64,000 nt of DNA from Paenibacillus sp. FSL R5-0766. Its GTDB lineage: Bacteria > Bacillota > Bacilli > Paenibacillales > Paenibacillaceae. The translations under genes and the position numbers were made by a program. Location of the stretch: contig NZ_CP150227.1 in NCBI RefSeq assembly GCF_037971845.1, positions 5,890,001 through 5,954,000 on the forward strand. The letters are read 5' to 3'. The notes beneath the pieces were generated by a model. That model saw only the letters and a list, made by a program, of their open reading frames with translations, did not search any database and was not told the DNA's origin. Shown here piece after piece: positions 27,941 through 36,835 of the stretch (position 1 is the first letter of the stretch; each line of letters starts with the position of its first letter).

Positions 27941-27957
27941 ACCGAAAACGTTTTACA
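27941..27957. promoter_or_regulatory. ACCGAAAACGTTTTACA element upstream of GH2
   Basis: Inverse orientation of the GTAAAACGTTTTCGG element seen before GH95 and solute-binding paralog 1; the core is palindromic. It lies between the yesN-like gene and GH2. Confidence 0.5.
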
Positions 27958-27990
27958 CAATAGGCAAGGGCAAGGCCCAGCACTTCGCAC

Positions 27991-29583
27991 TTATTCCTCG
28001 TTTGTATCCGTAGCCGTTCCTTTAATTGATGATTGGGTTCTGGCCTGTTTGTAAGCAGAAGGGGATTCCCCTACATATTTCTTGAACTTACCGTGGAAGT
28101 AGTCCACATTGGCATACCCCACTCTCGCCGCAACCTGATGGACCTTTAGTCCTTCGTCCAGCAATTCTTTGGCCTTTTCCATACGAACCTTGTCCAGAAA
28201 TGCATTGAAATACTCTCCAGTATGATTCTTGAACAACTTACCCAAGTAACTACTGTTGTAGTTAAACACTTCTGCCAGTACTTCGAGCTTGAGATTCTCG
28301 CCAGGGTTACGCTGGATAAATTCAATCATCTGTTTCAATACAGTATCCTTGCTTCCCCCACCCATACGTTGAATAAGTCGATTCAAATGTTCCGATGCCA
28401 TCACTTTGAGATCAGACATCGTAAATTGATGATAGACTTCATTAATCAGAACCGAATGTTCCTGCATAATGGAGTGCATATGTTGATTCGTCGCTGCAAG
28501 TTTGTTAAACGCCAGGGAAAATACCTGTGAGAACGCCGTCTTGATCGCTTGCTCTGTTCGGTAATATGGAACCAGGCGCTCTTCCATCTCACCCAGCACC
28601 CGCATAACGGACTCACTACTGCGGATGTCTAGCGCATAATACAGCTTGTCCGCGAGTTCGTCCTCAACTGGCTCATGTGCTCCGTCCACAGCTTCAACTT
28701 CTGGCTTAAGAACGCTTTCGCTTTCTTCATTCCACAGAATGATGCGTTGCTCCGTGAACAAGAAGCGTTCCCCGAGTAAACGATTCGCCTGCGTGTATGA
28801 CCGCGCAATTTCAGAAGTGGAATGTACAGGTTCTCCCGCAGCACCGTACATGTGAACCTCCCATTCTCCCAGCAGTCCTTCCAGCTCATTGTACAGATTT
28901 CTTGCAGATGACTCGGATGTGATTGTTTCCTTACTTAACAACCCCAGACCTGAATGGAACGAGAATACAATGCCTCGGTCTTTATGGTCAAATGCTTCTA
29001 TCAGTTTGCGTTTCATAACACTTCCCCGTTGCAGGTCGGGGGCTACATGCAGCTCAAACAGCACAATCTGATAGTGAGGCCAGTGCAGTCCCAGGCTATC
29101 TTCTTCCATGCTACCCGCACCCTCCAGACTGTCAAAGAGCAAAGCCTCGATCTGATGCTCCCTAAAAACGGTATCTTCACCAGCATGACGTGCAATTGTC
29201 TCCCGTTCACGGGTCAGGATTGTAGCAATACGCTCCAGTTCACCAATAATCTCTTCTTCATCCACCGGTTTGAGCAGATAACCATCCACACCAAAACTGA
29301 TGGCTTTTTTGGCATAATCAAAATCCGCGTAACCACTTAATATCAAAAAGTGCGAATCCGGATGACTCCGGCGCACTTCTTCAATCACATCCAGCCCGGT
29401 CATACCGGGCATACGAATATCAATAATCGTCAGATCAGGCTCCAATTCCTCAAACCGGGAAATGGCCTCACGCCCGCTGGCAGCTGTAGCAATGACCTGG
29501 AATCCGTATTTTTCCCACTCGATAATGGTTGTCAGTCCCTCACGTATGCTCGGTTCGTCATCCACCAAAAACACTTTATACAT
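27991..29583 (-). CDS. AraC-type two-component response regulator (YesN-like)
   Basis: 530 aa. Receiver domain at the N-terminus (MYKVFLVDDEPSIREG, phospho-acceptor Asp55 in IIDIRMPGMTG), a central linker of about 280 residues with coiled-coil character, and a C-terminal AraC double helix-turn-helix (about 425-520: LAEVFNYNSSYLGKLFKNHTGEYF... HQVAARVGYANVDYFHGKFKKYVG). It activates carbohydrate operons after phosphorylation by the kinase encoded upstream, whose gene overlaps by 8 nt. ATG at 29583 with AGGAGGGG; a longer upstream reading lies inside the kinase gene and is not used. Confidence 0.94.
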   Translation of the reverse strand: MYKVFLVDDEPSIREGLTTIIEWEKYGFQVIATAASGREAISRFEELEPDLTIIDIRMPGMTGLDVIEEVRRSHPDSHFLILSGYADFDYAKKAISFGVDGYLLKPVDEEEIIGELERIATILTRERETIARHAGEDTVFREHQIEALLFDSLEGAGSMEEDSLGLHWPHYQIVLFELHVAPDLQRGSVMKRKLIEAFDHKDRGIVFSFHSGLGLLSKETITSESSARNLYNELEGLLGEWEVHMYGAAGEPVHSTSEIARSYTQANRLLGERFLFTEQRIILWNEESESVLKPEVEAVDGAHEPVEDELADKLYYALDIRSSESVMRVLGEMEERLVPYYRTEQAIKTAFSQVFSLAFNKLAATNQHMHSIMQEHSVLINEVYHQFTMSDLKVMASEHLNRLIQRMGGGSKDTVLKQMIEFIQRNPGENLKLEVLAEVFNYNSSYLGKLFKNHTGEYFNAFLDKVRMEKAKELLDEGLKVHQVAARVGYANVDYFHGKFKKYVGESPSAYKQARTQSSIKGTATDTNEE

Positions 29584-31366
29584 GTTGGTCCCCTCCTGCT
29601 GGCAAAGTGAAAGAAACCTCTGTTCCTTCCCCATATACACTCTTAATCTGTAATCCATATGGCTCGCCGTACGTCAATGTTAAGCGCTGATGTACATTAC
29701 GCATGCCGATCCGACTCTTCTCCTGTTCCTCCGGTCCACAGATAAACTGCATCACCTCAGCCAGTCGTTCTGGCGTTATGCCTGCACCATTGTCATCCAC
29801 ACGGATCTGCACAATGTTCTCTACTAAACGAATACTTATATCAACACGAACTGTCCCCTCTTTGTTCTCCAGACCATGGACAATCGCATTCTCAACCAAA
29901 GGTTGAATAATCAAAGGCGGAATGTACATCTTCTCCACCTCGGGATCGATATGGATCTGGAATGCAAGGCGGTCGCCGTAACGAAATTTCTGAATTTCCA
30001 AATAGGAACGTACCATTTCAAGTTCAGCCCTGAAGGTTGTTTTTCCACTGCCAATCTCCAGACTCTTGCGCATCAGCTTGCCCAACAGCCTGACGATGTT
30101 GGCAATCTCTGCTTCTCCCTTAATATGCGCTTTCATCCGAATGGACTCCAGTGCATTAAACAAGAAATGGGGATTGATCTGGCTCGCCATCATTTTCAGT
30201 TTAATCTCTTTTTGCGCGATTTCCAATTGATTGTTCTGTTCAGTCGCTTCTACCACCTGCGTCATGAGTTCATTGATACTTTTCACCATATAGTTGAACT
30301 GTCGTGATAGTTGTCCAATCTCATCGTTTCCATCTATCCGTGAAGTCACGTTCAGGTCTCCTAATGCAAGCTTGTTGAGGTGTTTACTCAGCCGGAGCAA
30401 TCGGTTCGAAGTGAGGAACGAGATGATATATACGAATAGTAGGGCGATCACCAGCACCAGTATAATAAAAATCATGCCGATCAAGCTAACGGTGTTGGCG
30501 TCTTTGACGATATTTTTGGTGGCAAAAACCGAAATCACCTTCAGGCTGTTCATACTCGATCCAGGGCCCAGCTCATCAATAACAATATTAGATGGTTCCC
30601 CCCGGAAATCCCCCTCTATGGTGCCTTTCGCCTGATTCTGCAGATCAACGCCAAAATCAAGCTCATCCAGCGTTTTACCCACCAGCTCGGTATTCTTGGC
30701 TGCAACCACATAGCCCTGCTCGTCCGTAATCATCGTCTCAAACTGTTCCTGACGCAACAATCCATTCAGCTCATCCTGATTGATCACAATCATCAACACG
30801 CCCTCTGTCCGATACTCGGCAAAAGGTACTTTGCGCACCAGGCTGAGCTTGTGTACAGGATTATCTTCCTTGTCCGGAATGTAGAACCAACCGATGCTGG
30901 TTGTTTTCAGTGCCTGTTGGTACCAGTAGCTCTCTTCCGTCTGCTTGTCTACCGGGATGAATTCGAGGTTGTTGATCAATGTTGGGTTAGTTGAGTAAAA
31001 ACGAATGCCCGCTATCTCACGGTACAAACGCCTGTACTCCTGAAAGTCTTTGTATGCAAGATACGCTGAGGTTAACTCCACAACGCTCTTGTACCGTTTA
31101 TTCACGATCTCCTTGAGATCCGCATTAAACATTAAAAGATTGGATATATCGGTTGGTACACGCAGCATGGTTGCCGTCTGGCTCTTGATCTTGTCTACAT
31201 TGATGATCGTCTGTCCTATCGCATTGTCCAGGGCTTGCTGGCGAAAATAACTGGTCACAGCAAGACCAACAATCAGGACCGGAATCATGACAACCAGTAC
31301 ATAGGAAATGAGCAATTTATGCTTTAATTTGAGATTATTAGTGGTTCGTATCAGCCTTTTAAACAT
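29576..31366 (-). CDS. Sensor histidine kinase (YesM-like, HisKA_5 type)
   Basis: 596 aa. One transmembrane helix near 22-42, an extracellular sensor domain of about 240 residues, a second helix near 285-305, HAMP linker, the NPHFLFNALESI block that carries the phospho-His of this class, and a C-terminal HATPase domain (VENAIVHGLE, DNGAGI, GIGMRN-type region). It probably senses sugar bound by the lipoproteins and phosphorylates the overlapping regulator. ATG at 31366 with GGAAGG seven nt upstream. Confidence 0.94.
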   Translation of the reverse strand: MFKRLIRTTNNLKLKHKLLISYVLVVMIPVLIVGLAVTSYFRQQALDNAIGQTIINVDKIKSQTATMLRVPTDISNLLMFNADLKEIVNKRYKSVVELTSAYLAYKDFQEYRRLYREIAGIRFYSTNPTLINNLEFIPVDKQTEESYWYQQALKTTSIGWFYIPDKEDNPVHKLSLVRKVPFAEYRTEGVLMIVINQDELNGLLRQEQFETMITDEQGYVVAAKNTELVGKTLDELDFGVDLQNQAKGTIEGDFRGEPSNIVIDELGPGSSMNSLKVISVFATKNIVKDANTVSLIGMIFIILVLVIALLFVYIISFLTSNRLLRLSKHLNKLALGDLNVTSRIDGNDEIGQLSRQFNYMVKSINELMTQVVEATEQNNQLEIAQKEIKLKMMASQINPHFLFNALESIRMKAHIKGEAEIANIVRLLGKLMRKSLEIGSGKTTFRAELEMVRSYLEIQKFRYGDRLAFQIHIDPEVEKMYIPPLIIQPLVENAIVHGLENKEGTVRVDISIRLVENIVQIRVDDNGAGITPERLAEVMQFICGPEEQEKSRIGMRNVHQRLTLTYGEPYGLQIKSVYGEGTEVSFTLPAGGDQHV

Positions 31367-31387
31367 GTCTGCACCTTCCGTCATCTG

Positions 31388-31402
31388 TATAAGCGCTTAC
31401 AT
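31388..31402 (-). promoter_or_regulatory. cre-like site before the yesM-like gene
   Basis: ATGTAAGCGCTTATA on the minus strand, 14 of 15 to the cre consensus, 22 bp before the kinase start codon, where CcpA would block transcription of the sensor pair. Confidence 0.6.
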
Positions 31403-31632
31403 ATAAACAGCAGGATCAGGATGTTCTGTCCTCAGAATTAATCATACCACATAACCGCCAGAATTCGGATTGTCATTGCAATGGGTAATATATTGCCAGG
31501 CCTACAAGCCAGCCTACCTCAGCAGAAGAGGCCGCCATTAACATGGCGACCGGGCTTACTGAATTATTTTCTACTGACAGAAGTTTAGTGACTCCTAAAT
31601 GGGCGGAATCCCTGTTGAAGTGTTAGAAAAGC
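31403..31632. other. Intergenic region without a gene
   Basis: Holds the upstream region of the kinase operon and one small inverted repeat, GCCGCCAT-TAAC-ATGGCG, near 31529-31546. No convincing coding frame. Confidence 0.5.
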
Positions 31633-31664
31633 AAAAAAAAGGCACTCCCACGATTGGTAGTGCC
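31633..31664 (-). terminator. Terminator after the OsmC-like gene
   Basis: GGCACTACCA / TGGGAGTGCC stem with one mismatch and eight T on the minus strand. Confidence 0.85.
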
Positions 31665-31697
31665 TGCTTAGTATAGAATCTGCTCGTGTGCTAGCTA

Positions 31698-32120
31698 TTA
31701 AGGACGAGGTGTACTTACCCCATTGAGGATCAGTTTAGGATGAATATCGGCGTTCAGCGAAGCGGAGACTGCACAATATTTTTCCTCAGCCATTTGGATG
31801 GCTTTCCAGATGCGATAATCCGGAATATCCCCATCGACTTTGAAGATCAGATCAATGGATGTGAACCCTTTAGGCATCTCTTCACTGCGTGTGCCTTGCG
31901 CTTCAATCTCAATCGACTCAATTTTGTCCAGGAAAGCGTCCAGAATCATCGTAATATCGATTCCCATACAGCCCCCGAGACCCGCTAGCAACAATTCCAT
32001 TGGGGTAGCTCCCTTGCTGTCACCACCATAAGCAGCAGTGGCATCCATGCCAACGGCATAGCCAGAGGGTCCTTCGGAAGTAAACGCACGTTTGCCTTTC
32101 CATACGGTTGTTACATTCAT
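31698..32120 (-). CDS. OsmC/Ohr family protein (YhfA-like)
   Basis: 140 aa alpha/beta OsmC-fold protein. It contains LLAGLGGCMGIDITMIL, with one conserved Cys, and a second Cys in AEEKYCAVSASL, matching the two redox cysteines of the family, which reduces organic hydroperoxides with thiols. The pattern PMELLLAGLGGC is nearer to the YhfA branch, whose role is less certain. It follows the amino-acid ABC ATPase gene by 100 nt with no clear terminator between, so it may be co-transcribed with a probable sulfur amino-acid importer. Confidence 0.88.
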   Translation of the reverse strand: MNVTTVWKGKRAFTSEGPSGYAVGMDATAAYGGDSKGATPMELLLAGLGGCMGIDITMILDAFLDKIESIEIEAQGTRSEEMPKGFTSIDLIFKVDGDIPDYRIWKAIQMAEEKYCAVSASLNADIHPKLILNGVSTPRP

Positions 32121-32220
32121 GATGTTATCCTTCTTTCTTAGAATAGGTTAAGTTCAAGCGAAAAAGGTTTGCACTTACCACTCCGATGACAGAATAACCT
32201 TCCGATCGCTGTTATCTTCA

Positions 32221-32967
32221 TCAAAATTCAGTAATTTGTTGCAAGAAACGGCGAGTGCGTTCTTGCTTCGGCTGTTCAAAGAACTCCTGTGGACTTGCTT
32301 CTTCCACAATCGATCCATCCGCCATAAAGACGATTTTGTTCGCCACATTACGGGCAAACTTCAATTCATGCGTCACAACCAGCATCGTCATGCCTTCCTC
32401 TGCAAGCTCCTTCATGACGGATAGTACCTCTCCGACCAGTTCAGGATCAAGGGCTGAAGTTGGCTCATCAAACAGCATCACTTCTGGCTCCATCGCAAGT
32501 GCACGTGCAATGGCTACCCGCTGCTGTTGTCCACCGGACAATCGGGATGGATACGCATCCTGCTTGTCCGACAAGCCGACCCGATCCAGCAGAATCCGGC
32601 CGCGTTCAGCCGCTTCGTCACGCTTGATTTTTTTTACCGTAACAAGACCTTCCATCACATTACCCAACACTGTCTTGTGCGGATACAGATTGAATTGCTG
32701 GAATACCATGCCGGTCTGGCGACGAATCTCCAATACCCTGGCACGCTGGACTCGCAGCGGATCTGCGCTGTTAACCACAATGCCGTTGACTTCAATCTGT
32801 CCTCCGGACAGCTCTTCCAGTCCATTCAGGCAGCGCAGTAAGGTACTTTTGCCTGAACCACTCGGTCCGAGCAATACAACAATATCTTTGGCATCGACAT
32901 GAAGATCGATGTTCGTAAGCACTTCATTTTGCTGAAAACGTTTGGTAAGTCCAGTTGTTGTAATCAT
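32221..32967 (-). CDS. Polar amino-acid ABC transporter ATP-binding protein
   Basis: 248 aa GlnQ-type ATPase. Walker A GPSGSGKSTLLR (about 34-45), Q-loop VFQQFNLYPH, signature LSGGQQQRVAIARAL, Walker B VMLFDEPTSALD and the H-loop TH are all intact. It energises the permease and binding protein encoded just upstream. The order of the three genes, with the ATPase last, is that of cystine/glutamine type systems. Confidence 0.95.
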   Translation of the reverse strand: MITTTGLTKRFQQNEVLTNIDLHVDAKDIVVLLGPSGSGKSTLLRCLNGLEELSGGQIEVNGIVVNSADPLRVQRARVLEIRRQTGMVFQQFNLYPHKTVLGNVMEGLVTVKKIKRDEAAERGRILLDRVGLSDKQDAYPSRLSGGQQQRVAIARALAMEPEVMLFDEPTSALDPELVGEVLSVMKELAEEGMTMLVVTHELKFARNVANKIVFMADGSIVEEASPQEFFEQPKQERTRRFLQQITEF

Positions 32968-32983
32968 TGGTTCTCTCCTCCCA

Positions 32984-33628
32984 TCAGTAAGCCCGAGCCA
33001 GCCGGCGCTCCACTTGTTCCAGAATGGCCGAGAAGCCGATACTCATGATCCAGTAGATCACACCAATCGCCAGATAAAAAGGCATATTCAATGCATATTG
33101 GGATACCAGCAGCTGTGCTGACCGTAATAACTCGGTAACACCAATCGCCGCCACAAGTGATGTTTCCTTCAACATGCCAATAAACGTGTTACCCATCGGC
33201 GGGATGGCAATGCGCACAGCCTGCGGGAAGATAATACGTCTCATCGCCTGAGCCGGGGTCATTCCCGTTGCATATGCAGCTTCTGTCTGTCCTTTTGGTA
33301 CAGCCTGAATGGCTCCACGGAACGTCTCCGACAGAAACGCTCCTGCATTCAGGCTCAGTCCCAGACATGCTGCGGTGAGTGATCCCAAGGTCACTCCATA
33401 ATCGACCAATCCGTAATAAATAACGAATAATTGCACCAGCAGCGGGGTTCCCCGCATGATGGATACATAAAACCTTGCGATCAACCTAAGCCACATCGGT
33501 CCCTTCAGACGAGCAATCGCAACAAGCACCCCGATGATGAACGCAAAAAACATGGAGATCACAGTTACATACAGCGTATAATAAGCCCCCTTCAGAAAGA
33601 AGGGGATATTCTCAAATACCAGTTCCAT
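32984..33628 (-). CDS. Polar amino-acid ABC transporter permease
   Basis: 214 aa HisM/GlnP-type permease with five transmembrane helices. The segments YVSIMRGTPLLVQLFVIYYGL and SETFRGAIQAVPKGQTEAAYATGM are the family signature. One permease gene implies a homodimer. Between the binding protein (32 nt upstream) and ATPase (16 nt downstream) genes. Confidence 0.94.
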   Translation of the reverse strand: MELVFENIPFFLKGAYYTLYVTVISMFFAFIIGVLVAIARLKGPMWLRLIARFYVSIMRGTPLLVQLFVIYYGLVDYGVTLGSLTAACLGLSLNAGAFLSETFRGAIQAVPKGQTEAAYATGMTPAQAMRRIIFPQAVRIAIPPMGNTFIGMLKETSLVAAIGVTELLRSAQLLVSQYALNMPFYLAIGVIYWIMSIGFSAILEQVERRLARAY

Positions 33629-33660
33629 GGGTCAAATCTTCCCTTCGCCTTGCAGGTTCG

Positions 33661-34512
33661 TTATTGCGCAGGCTCTTCACCAAACCATTTTTTGAAAATG
33701 GTATTGTACGTGCCATCATCTTTCATGCCTTTGAGAGCATCATTCAGTGCTGCTACGAGTTCCGGATTGTCTTTACGAACAGCAATACCTGCCTGGTCAC
33801 TCTTAATCGGTTCACCTACAGCTTTAATATTCAATCCGTTGGCATCCACAATCGGTTTCAGAGCGTACATATTGTTGATTGTTGCGTCAATCCGTCCAGC
33901 ATTCAGATCTTTGAGTGAAGAGATGACATCGTCATAGGTTTTGATCGTGAAGTCTCCCACTTTTGGCAATACTTCATTGCGCAGATATGATTCATCATTT
34001 GTACCCAGACCTACACCAATCGTTTTCCCTTTGAAGTCTTCCAGCTTGGTAATATCGTTATTATCTTCTTTTACTATAATTTTAACTTGGTTCGTAATAT
34101 ACGGATCACTGAAATCCAGTACTTTCTTACGATCATCGGTAATCGTCATCTGGCTGATAATGGCATCCAGCTTTTTGGCTTGCAGACTTGGTGTCAGACC
34201 GGAGAACTCCTGGGATACAAATTCAACTTCAACCCCAAGACGCTTCGCAACTTCACGTGCAATATCAGCATCGTAGCCGTCCATTTCTTTCTTATCGTTC
34301 AGGAAGTTGTACGGTGCGTATGTGCCCATCATGCCCACTTTGATAACGCCAGCCGACTTGATCTGCTCCAGTTCATTACTTGCCTGTGCACCATTTGTGC
34401 TTCCACCATCTGTTGCCTTACTTCCACAAGCACTAAGTACCAGCACGGTCATCAGCAGAATTGCTGTCAAAGACCAGCCTTTACGAGTTTTCGATCCATA
34501 TGTGTTGTTCAT
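33661..34512 (-). CDS. Amino-acid ABC transporter substrate-binding lipoprotein (cystine-like)
   Basis: 283 aa SBP_bac_3 protein. Lipobox LSAC with Cys29 after a hydrophobic signal. The mature part contains VGMMGTYAPYNF, MDGYDADIAREVAKRLGVEVEF and SQMTITDDRKKVLDFSDPY. Similarity of motifs to TcyA/FliY suggests cystine or a related polar amino acid, but the ligand is inferred. AGAGGAAG precedes the ATG. A TetR-family gene lies 114 nt upstream on the same strand. Confidence 0.92.
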   Translation of the reverse strand: MNNTYGSKTRKGWSLTAILLMTVLVLSACGSKATDGGSTNGAQASNELEQIKSAGVIKVGMMGTYAPYNFLNDKKEMDGYDADIAREVAKRLGVEVEFVSQEFSGLTPSLQAKKLDAIISQMTITDDRKKVLDFSDPYITNQVKIIVKEDNNDITKLEDFKGKTIGVGLGTNDESYLRNEVLPKVGDFTIKTYDDVISSLKDLNAGRIDATINNMYALKPIVDANGLNIKAVGEPIKSDQAGIAVRKDNPELVAALNDALKGMKDDGTYNTIFKKWFGEEPAQ

Positions 34513-34626
34513 TACGTTAACTTCCTCTCAGTCGTGTATTAATCTGGATGTACATTGGGTTACTTTATTGTGACTAAACCGCAGTTGTACCCATTATTCC
34601 CTGCTATTTGTTTAATCATGTGAATC

Positions 34627-35259
34627 TTATGTGCCTAGCAGTCCGTAAAACTCAAAGCTTGCTGCCTCAGCTGCCAGCGATGAAGCTGTCATGCCTGAGA
34701 ATTTGCTGTGCAACTCATCGGAACCGAACAACCAGCGTGATATCATGCCTTCAATCATGCTTACCAGTAGTGCTGCTCGAAGCGGTACATCCATGCCCTG
34801 AGGCAACATACCGAGCTCGATGGCTCGTTCCATATTGTGACGAAACGCAGTTTCGACAGCATTACGTGTCTCCTCAACCAGGCGTTGTACGGATTCTTCT
34901 GTCACGATGCCTTTGAGCAACAGTTCCATAAAATAGCGATTCTGCGCAGCAAACAAGAACAAGTCAGTGAACAGCCTTTCCGATGCTTTCACCATATCCT
35001 CTACCGATCCTGCATCCTTGCGGTACCCTTGCCCAATCGAATCAAGCAACTCCTCCTTGCCCGTTAAAACAATCTCCGAAGCAATGGCTTCTTTACTCTT
35101 GAAGTGCCAGTAGAATGTCCCTTGCGCCACACCAGCCTCGCGGACGATATCGGAAATTTTCGTCTGATGGTAGCCTTGGGTTGCAAAACGCTCCATCGCT
35201 ATGCGTATTATTTGGTCCCGGCGTTCTTCACCGGGTTCCAAACCGTTAATTTTGGTCAT
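34627..35259 (-). CDS. TetR family transcriptional regulator
   Basis: 210 aa. N-terminal helix-turn-helix (RRDQIIRIAMERFATQGYHQTKISDIVREAGVAQGTFYWHFKSKEAI, about residues 13-56) and a helical ligand-binding domain. Ligand unknown. It is divergent from uppP and stands upstream of the amino-acid importer, so it may control either, or itself. The ATG at 35259 follows GGAGGG by 8 nt. Confidence 0.92.
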   Translation of the reverse strand: MTKINGLEPGEERRDQIIRIAMERFATQGYHQTKISDIVREAGVAQGTFYWHFKSKEAIASEIVLTGKEELLDSIGQGYRKDAGSVEDMVKASERLFTDLFLFAAQNRYFMELLLKGIVTEESVQRLVEETRNAVETAFRHNMERAIELGMLPQGMDVPLRAALLVSMIEGMISRWLFGSDELHSKFSGMTASSLAAEAASFEFYGLLGT

Positions 35260-35275
35260 TCATGTAACCCTCCCG

Positions 35276-35300
35276 ATTGATCAGTCAGTCAGTTAATTTA
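35276..35300. promoter_or_regulatory. Probable TetR operator with CTGA repeats
   Basis: TTGATCAGTCAGTCAGTTAA (overlapping TCAGTCAG / CTGACTGA half-sites) directly upstream of the TetR-type gene, the usual layout of an autoregulatory site. A palindrome TATCC-TATG-GGATA follows near 35302-35315. Confidence 0.5.
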
Positions 35301-35473
35301 TATCCTATGGGATAACTAGGTTTTTGTCAATATAGTTTTAAACAAATGGTTACAAGCAGAAGTTGAAGTTGAGTGCATTTGTGATCATAATAGGTGATAG
35401 CCTTGTTCAAATGAACAGGCATGGTCAAGCAGGACAGCCTGTGCTGTCACCTGCATTTCAAGGAGGAAGAGAA

Positions 35474-36283
35474 TTGGATATTATATCATCCATTATTATG
35501 GGCATCATCGAAGGTTTGACAGAATTTTTGCCCGTATCCTCCACTGGACATATGATCCTGACTGCCCATTTGCTCGGTTTATCAGAGGACAACGAGTCAG
35601 TCAAAACGTTTGAGGTGGTTGTTCAACTCGGAGCTGTACTTGCTGTTGTTGTACTGTATTGGAACAAATTCATTGATATGTTCCGCTTCACCGGAGGGAG
35701 CAGACCTTACTCCCGCCGCCTCAATCTGGGACATATCTTCCTGGCGATGGTTCCTGCCGTAGTCATCGGACTTGTATTCCGCGACTGGATCAAAGCACAT
35801 TTGTTTGGTCCGGAAACAGTGCTGTACAGCCTCGTTATAGGTGGTATATTGATGATCGTGGCCGAACGCTGGAGCCGTAAGAGTGAACGAATTACTACCC
35901 ATGATGTTGACGATATCTCTTACAAACAGGCATTCACGGTGGGTATATTTCAGATCTTGGCATTGTGGCCAGGCTTCTCCCGTTCCGGGTCAACGATCTC
36001 AGGCGGTCTCTTTGCAGGGGTAAGCCGTGTAGCCGCTGCGGAGTTCACATTCCTTGTGTCTGTGCCAATTATGATCGGTGCTACGGGATATGACCTGTAC
36101 AAAAGTATCGATCACCTGAACGGTAGTGATTTCCCAATCTTTGCGATTGGATTCATCGCTGCTTTCATCGTCGCCATGCTTGCGATCAAGACGTTCCTGT
36201 CCATTTTGAAAAAATTGAGCCTGACCGTCTTTGCTGTGTATCGCTTTGTCTTGGCAGCCGTGTTCTTTATTATTTTGATGTAA
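35474..36283 (+). CDS. uppP: Undecaprenyl-diphosphate phosphatase (BacA/UppP)
   Basis: 269 aa membrane phosphatase with about eight helices. It recycles undecaprenyl pyrophosphate for peptidoglycan synthesis and gives bacitracin tolerance. Both catalytic blocks are present: EGLTEFLPVSSTGHMIL near residue 14 and PGFSRSGSTISGGLF near 165. The start is a TTG at 35474 with AAGGAGG seven nt upstream; the frame stays open further upstream but without a ribosome site. Single-gene unit closed by a strong terminator. Confidence 0.95.
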   Translation: MDIISSIIMGIIEGLTEFLPVSSTGHMILTAHLLGLSEDNESVKTFEVVVQLGAVLAVVVLYWNKFIDMFRFTGGSRPYSRRLNLGHIFLAMVPAVVIGLVFRDWIKAHLFGPETVLYSLVIGGILMIVAERWSRKSERITTHDVDDISYKQAFTVGIFQILALWPGFSRSGSTISGGLFAGVSRVAAAEFTFLVSVPIMIGATGYDLYKSIDHLNGSDFPIFAIGFIAAFIVAMLAIKTFLSILKKLSLTVFAVYRFVLAAVFFIILM

Positions 36284-36318
36284 GCATTACAATTCAAGTA
36301 ATTAGAACGGCAAAATTA

Positions 36319-36357
36319 ATGGCGGCCTCACGTTCCCTTGGGAAGCGAGGCCGCCAT
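36319..36357 (+). terminator. Terminator of uppP
   Basis: ATGGCGGCCTC / GAGGCCGCCAT, a perfect 11-bp outer stem, followed by ATATTTTATATT on the plus strand. Confidence 0.8.
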
Positions 36358-36552
36358 ATTTTATATTCTGAGCTACGTTTCTGTTGCTTCACGATTCTGT
36401 TCCTGCTTCAGAGACAGGAATATCTGTAATTAGAAGAAGTTTGACCCTTCATTACTTCCTTCTTTGCTGGGTTGGATCATGGGTGATGCCGATTAGGTTT
36501 ACTATGTATCATGGACATCCATATTTATGTTCACTTCTGAAATGCAGGCTGG

Positions 36553-36735
36553 CTAGTACCACTTTTTCACTTGAATGTTCCGGTGTTTCTTTCGACTCTT
36601 TAATCTCTCACGCAGATTATATCTATTCTCCTTTTGTTCCTGAAGCAATTGCTTCACTCCGATCATCAACAATCGATATCTCCGGTCATCATTGTGACTT
36701 AATTGGTGCATTTCCTCAAAAATTTCATTCTTCAT
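36553..36735 (-). CDS. Possible small charged protein, unknown function
   Basis: 60 codons from ATG 36735 (MKNEIFEEMHQLSHNDDRRY...), rich in Lys, Arg and Glu, helical with no membrane segment, ending KHRNIQVKKWY. A GTG at 36750 would add five residues. GGAGTG lies 12 nt before the ATG, so the ribosome site is only fair. Codon use looks coding, while the opposite-strand frame is rich in Ser, Cys and His and looks like its shadow. I do not recognise a family. Confidence 0.45.
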   Translation of the reverse strand: MKNEIFEEMHQLSHNDDRRYRLLMIGVKQLLQEQKENRYNLRERLKSRKKHRNIQVKKWY

Positions 36736-36835
36736 ATGGATCTTGTTCACTCCAAATATTCAGTTTGTTCTCACAGTATACATGGGAGCACTGAACAAAT
36801 TCTAAACAAGCGTTGTTTCTCCACTTGAGTTATTC

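Noticed and set aside
32255..32902. Plus-strand frame of 215 codons
   Set aside because: Antisense to the amino-acid ABC ATPase gene, which has all ATPase motifs; the shadow is Ser/Arg-rich and without a ribosome site.
36384..36794. Plus-strand frame of 136 codons after uppP
   Set aside because: Composition (Ser, His, Cys rich) is not protein-like, no ribosome site; the minus-strand small frame in the same region is more credible.
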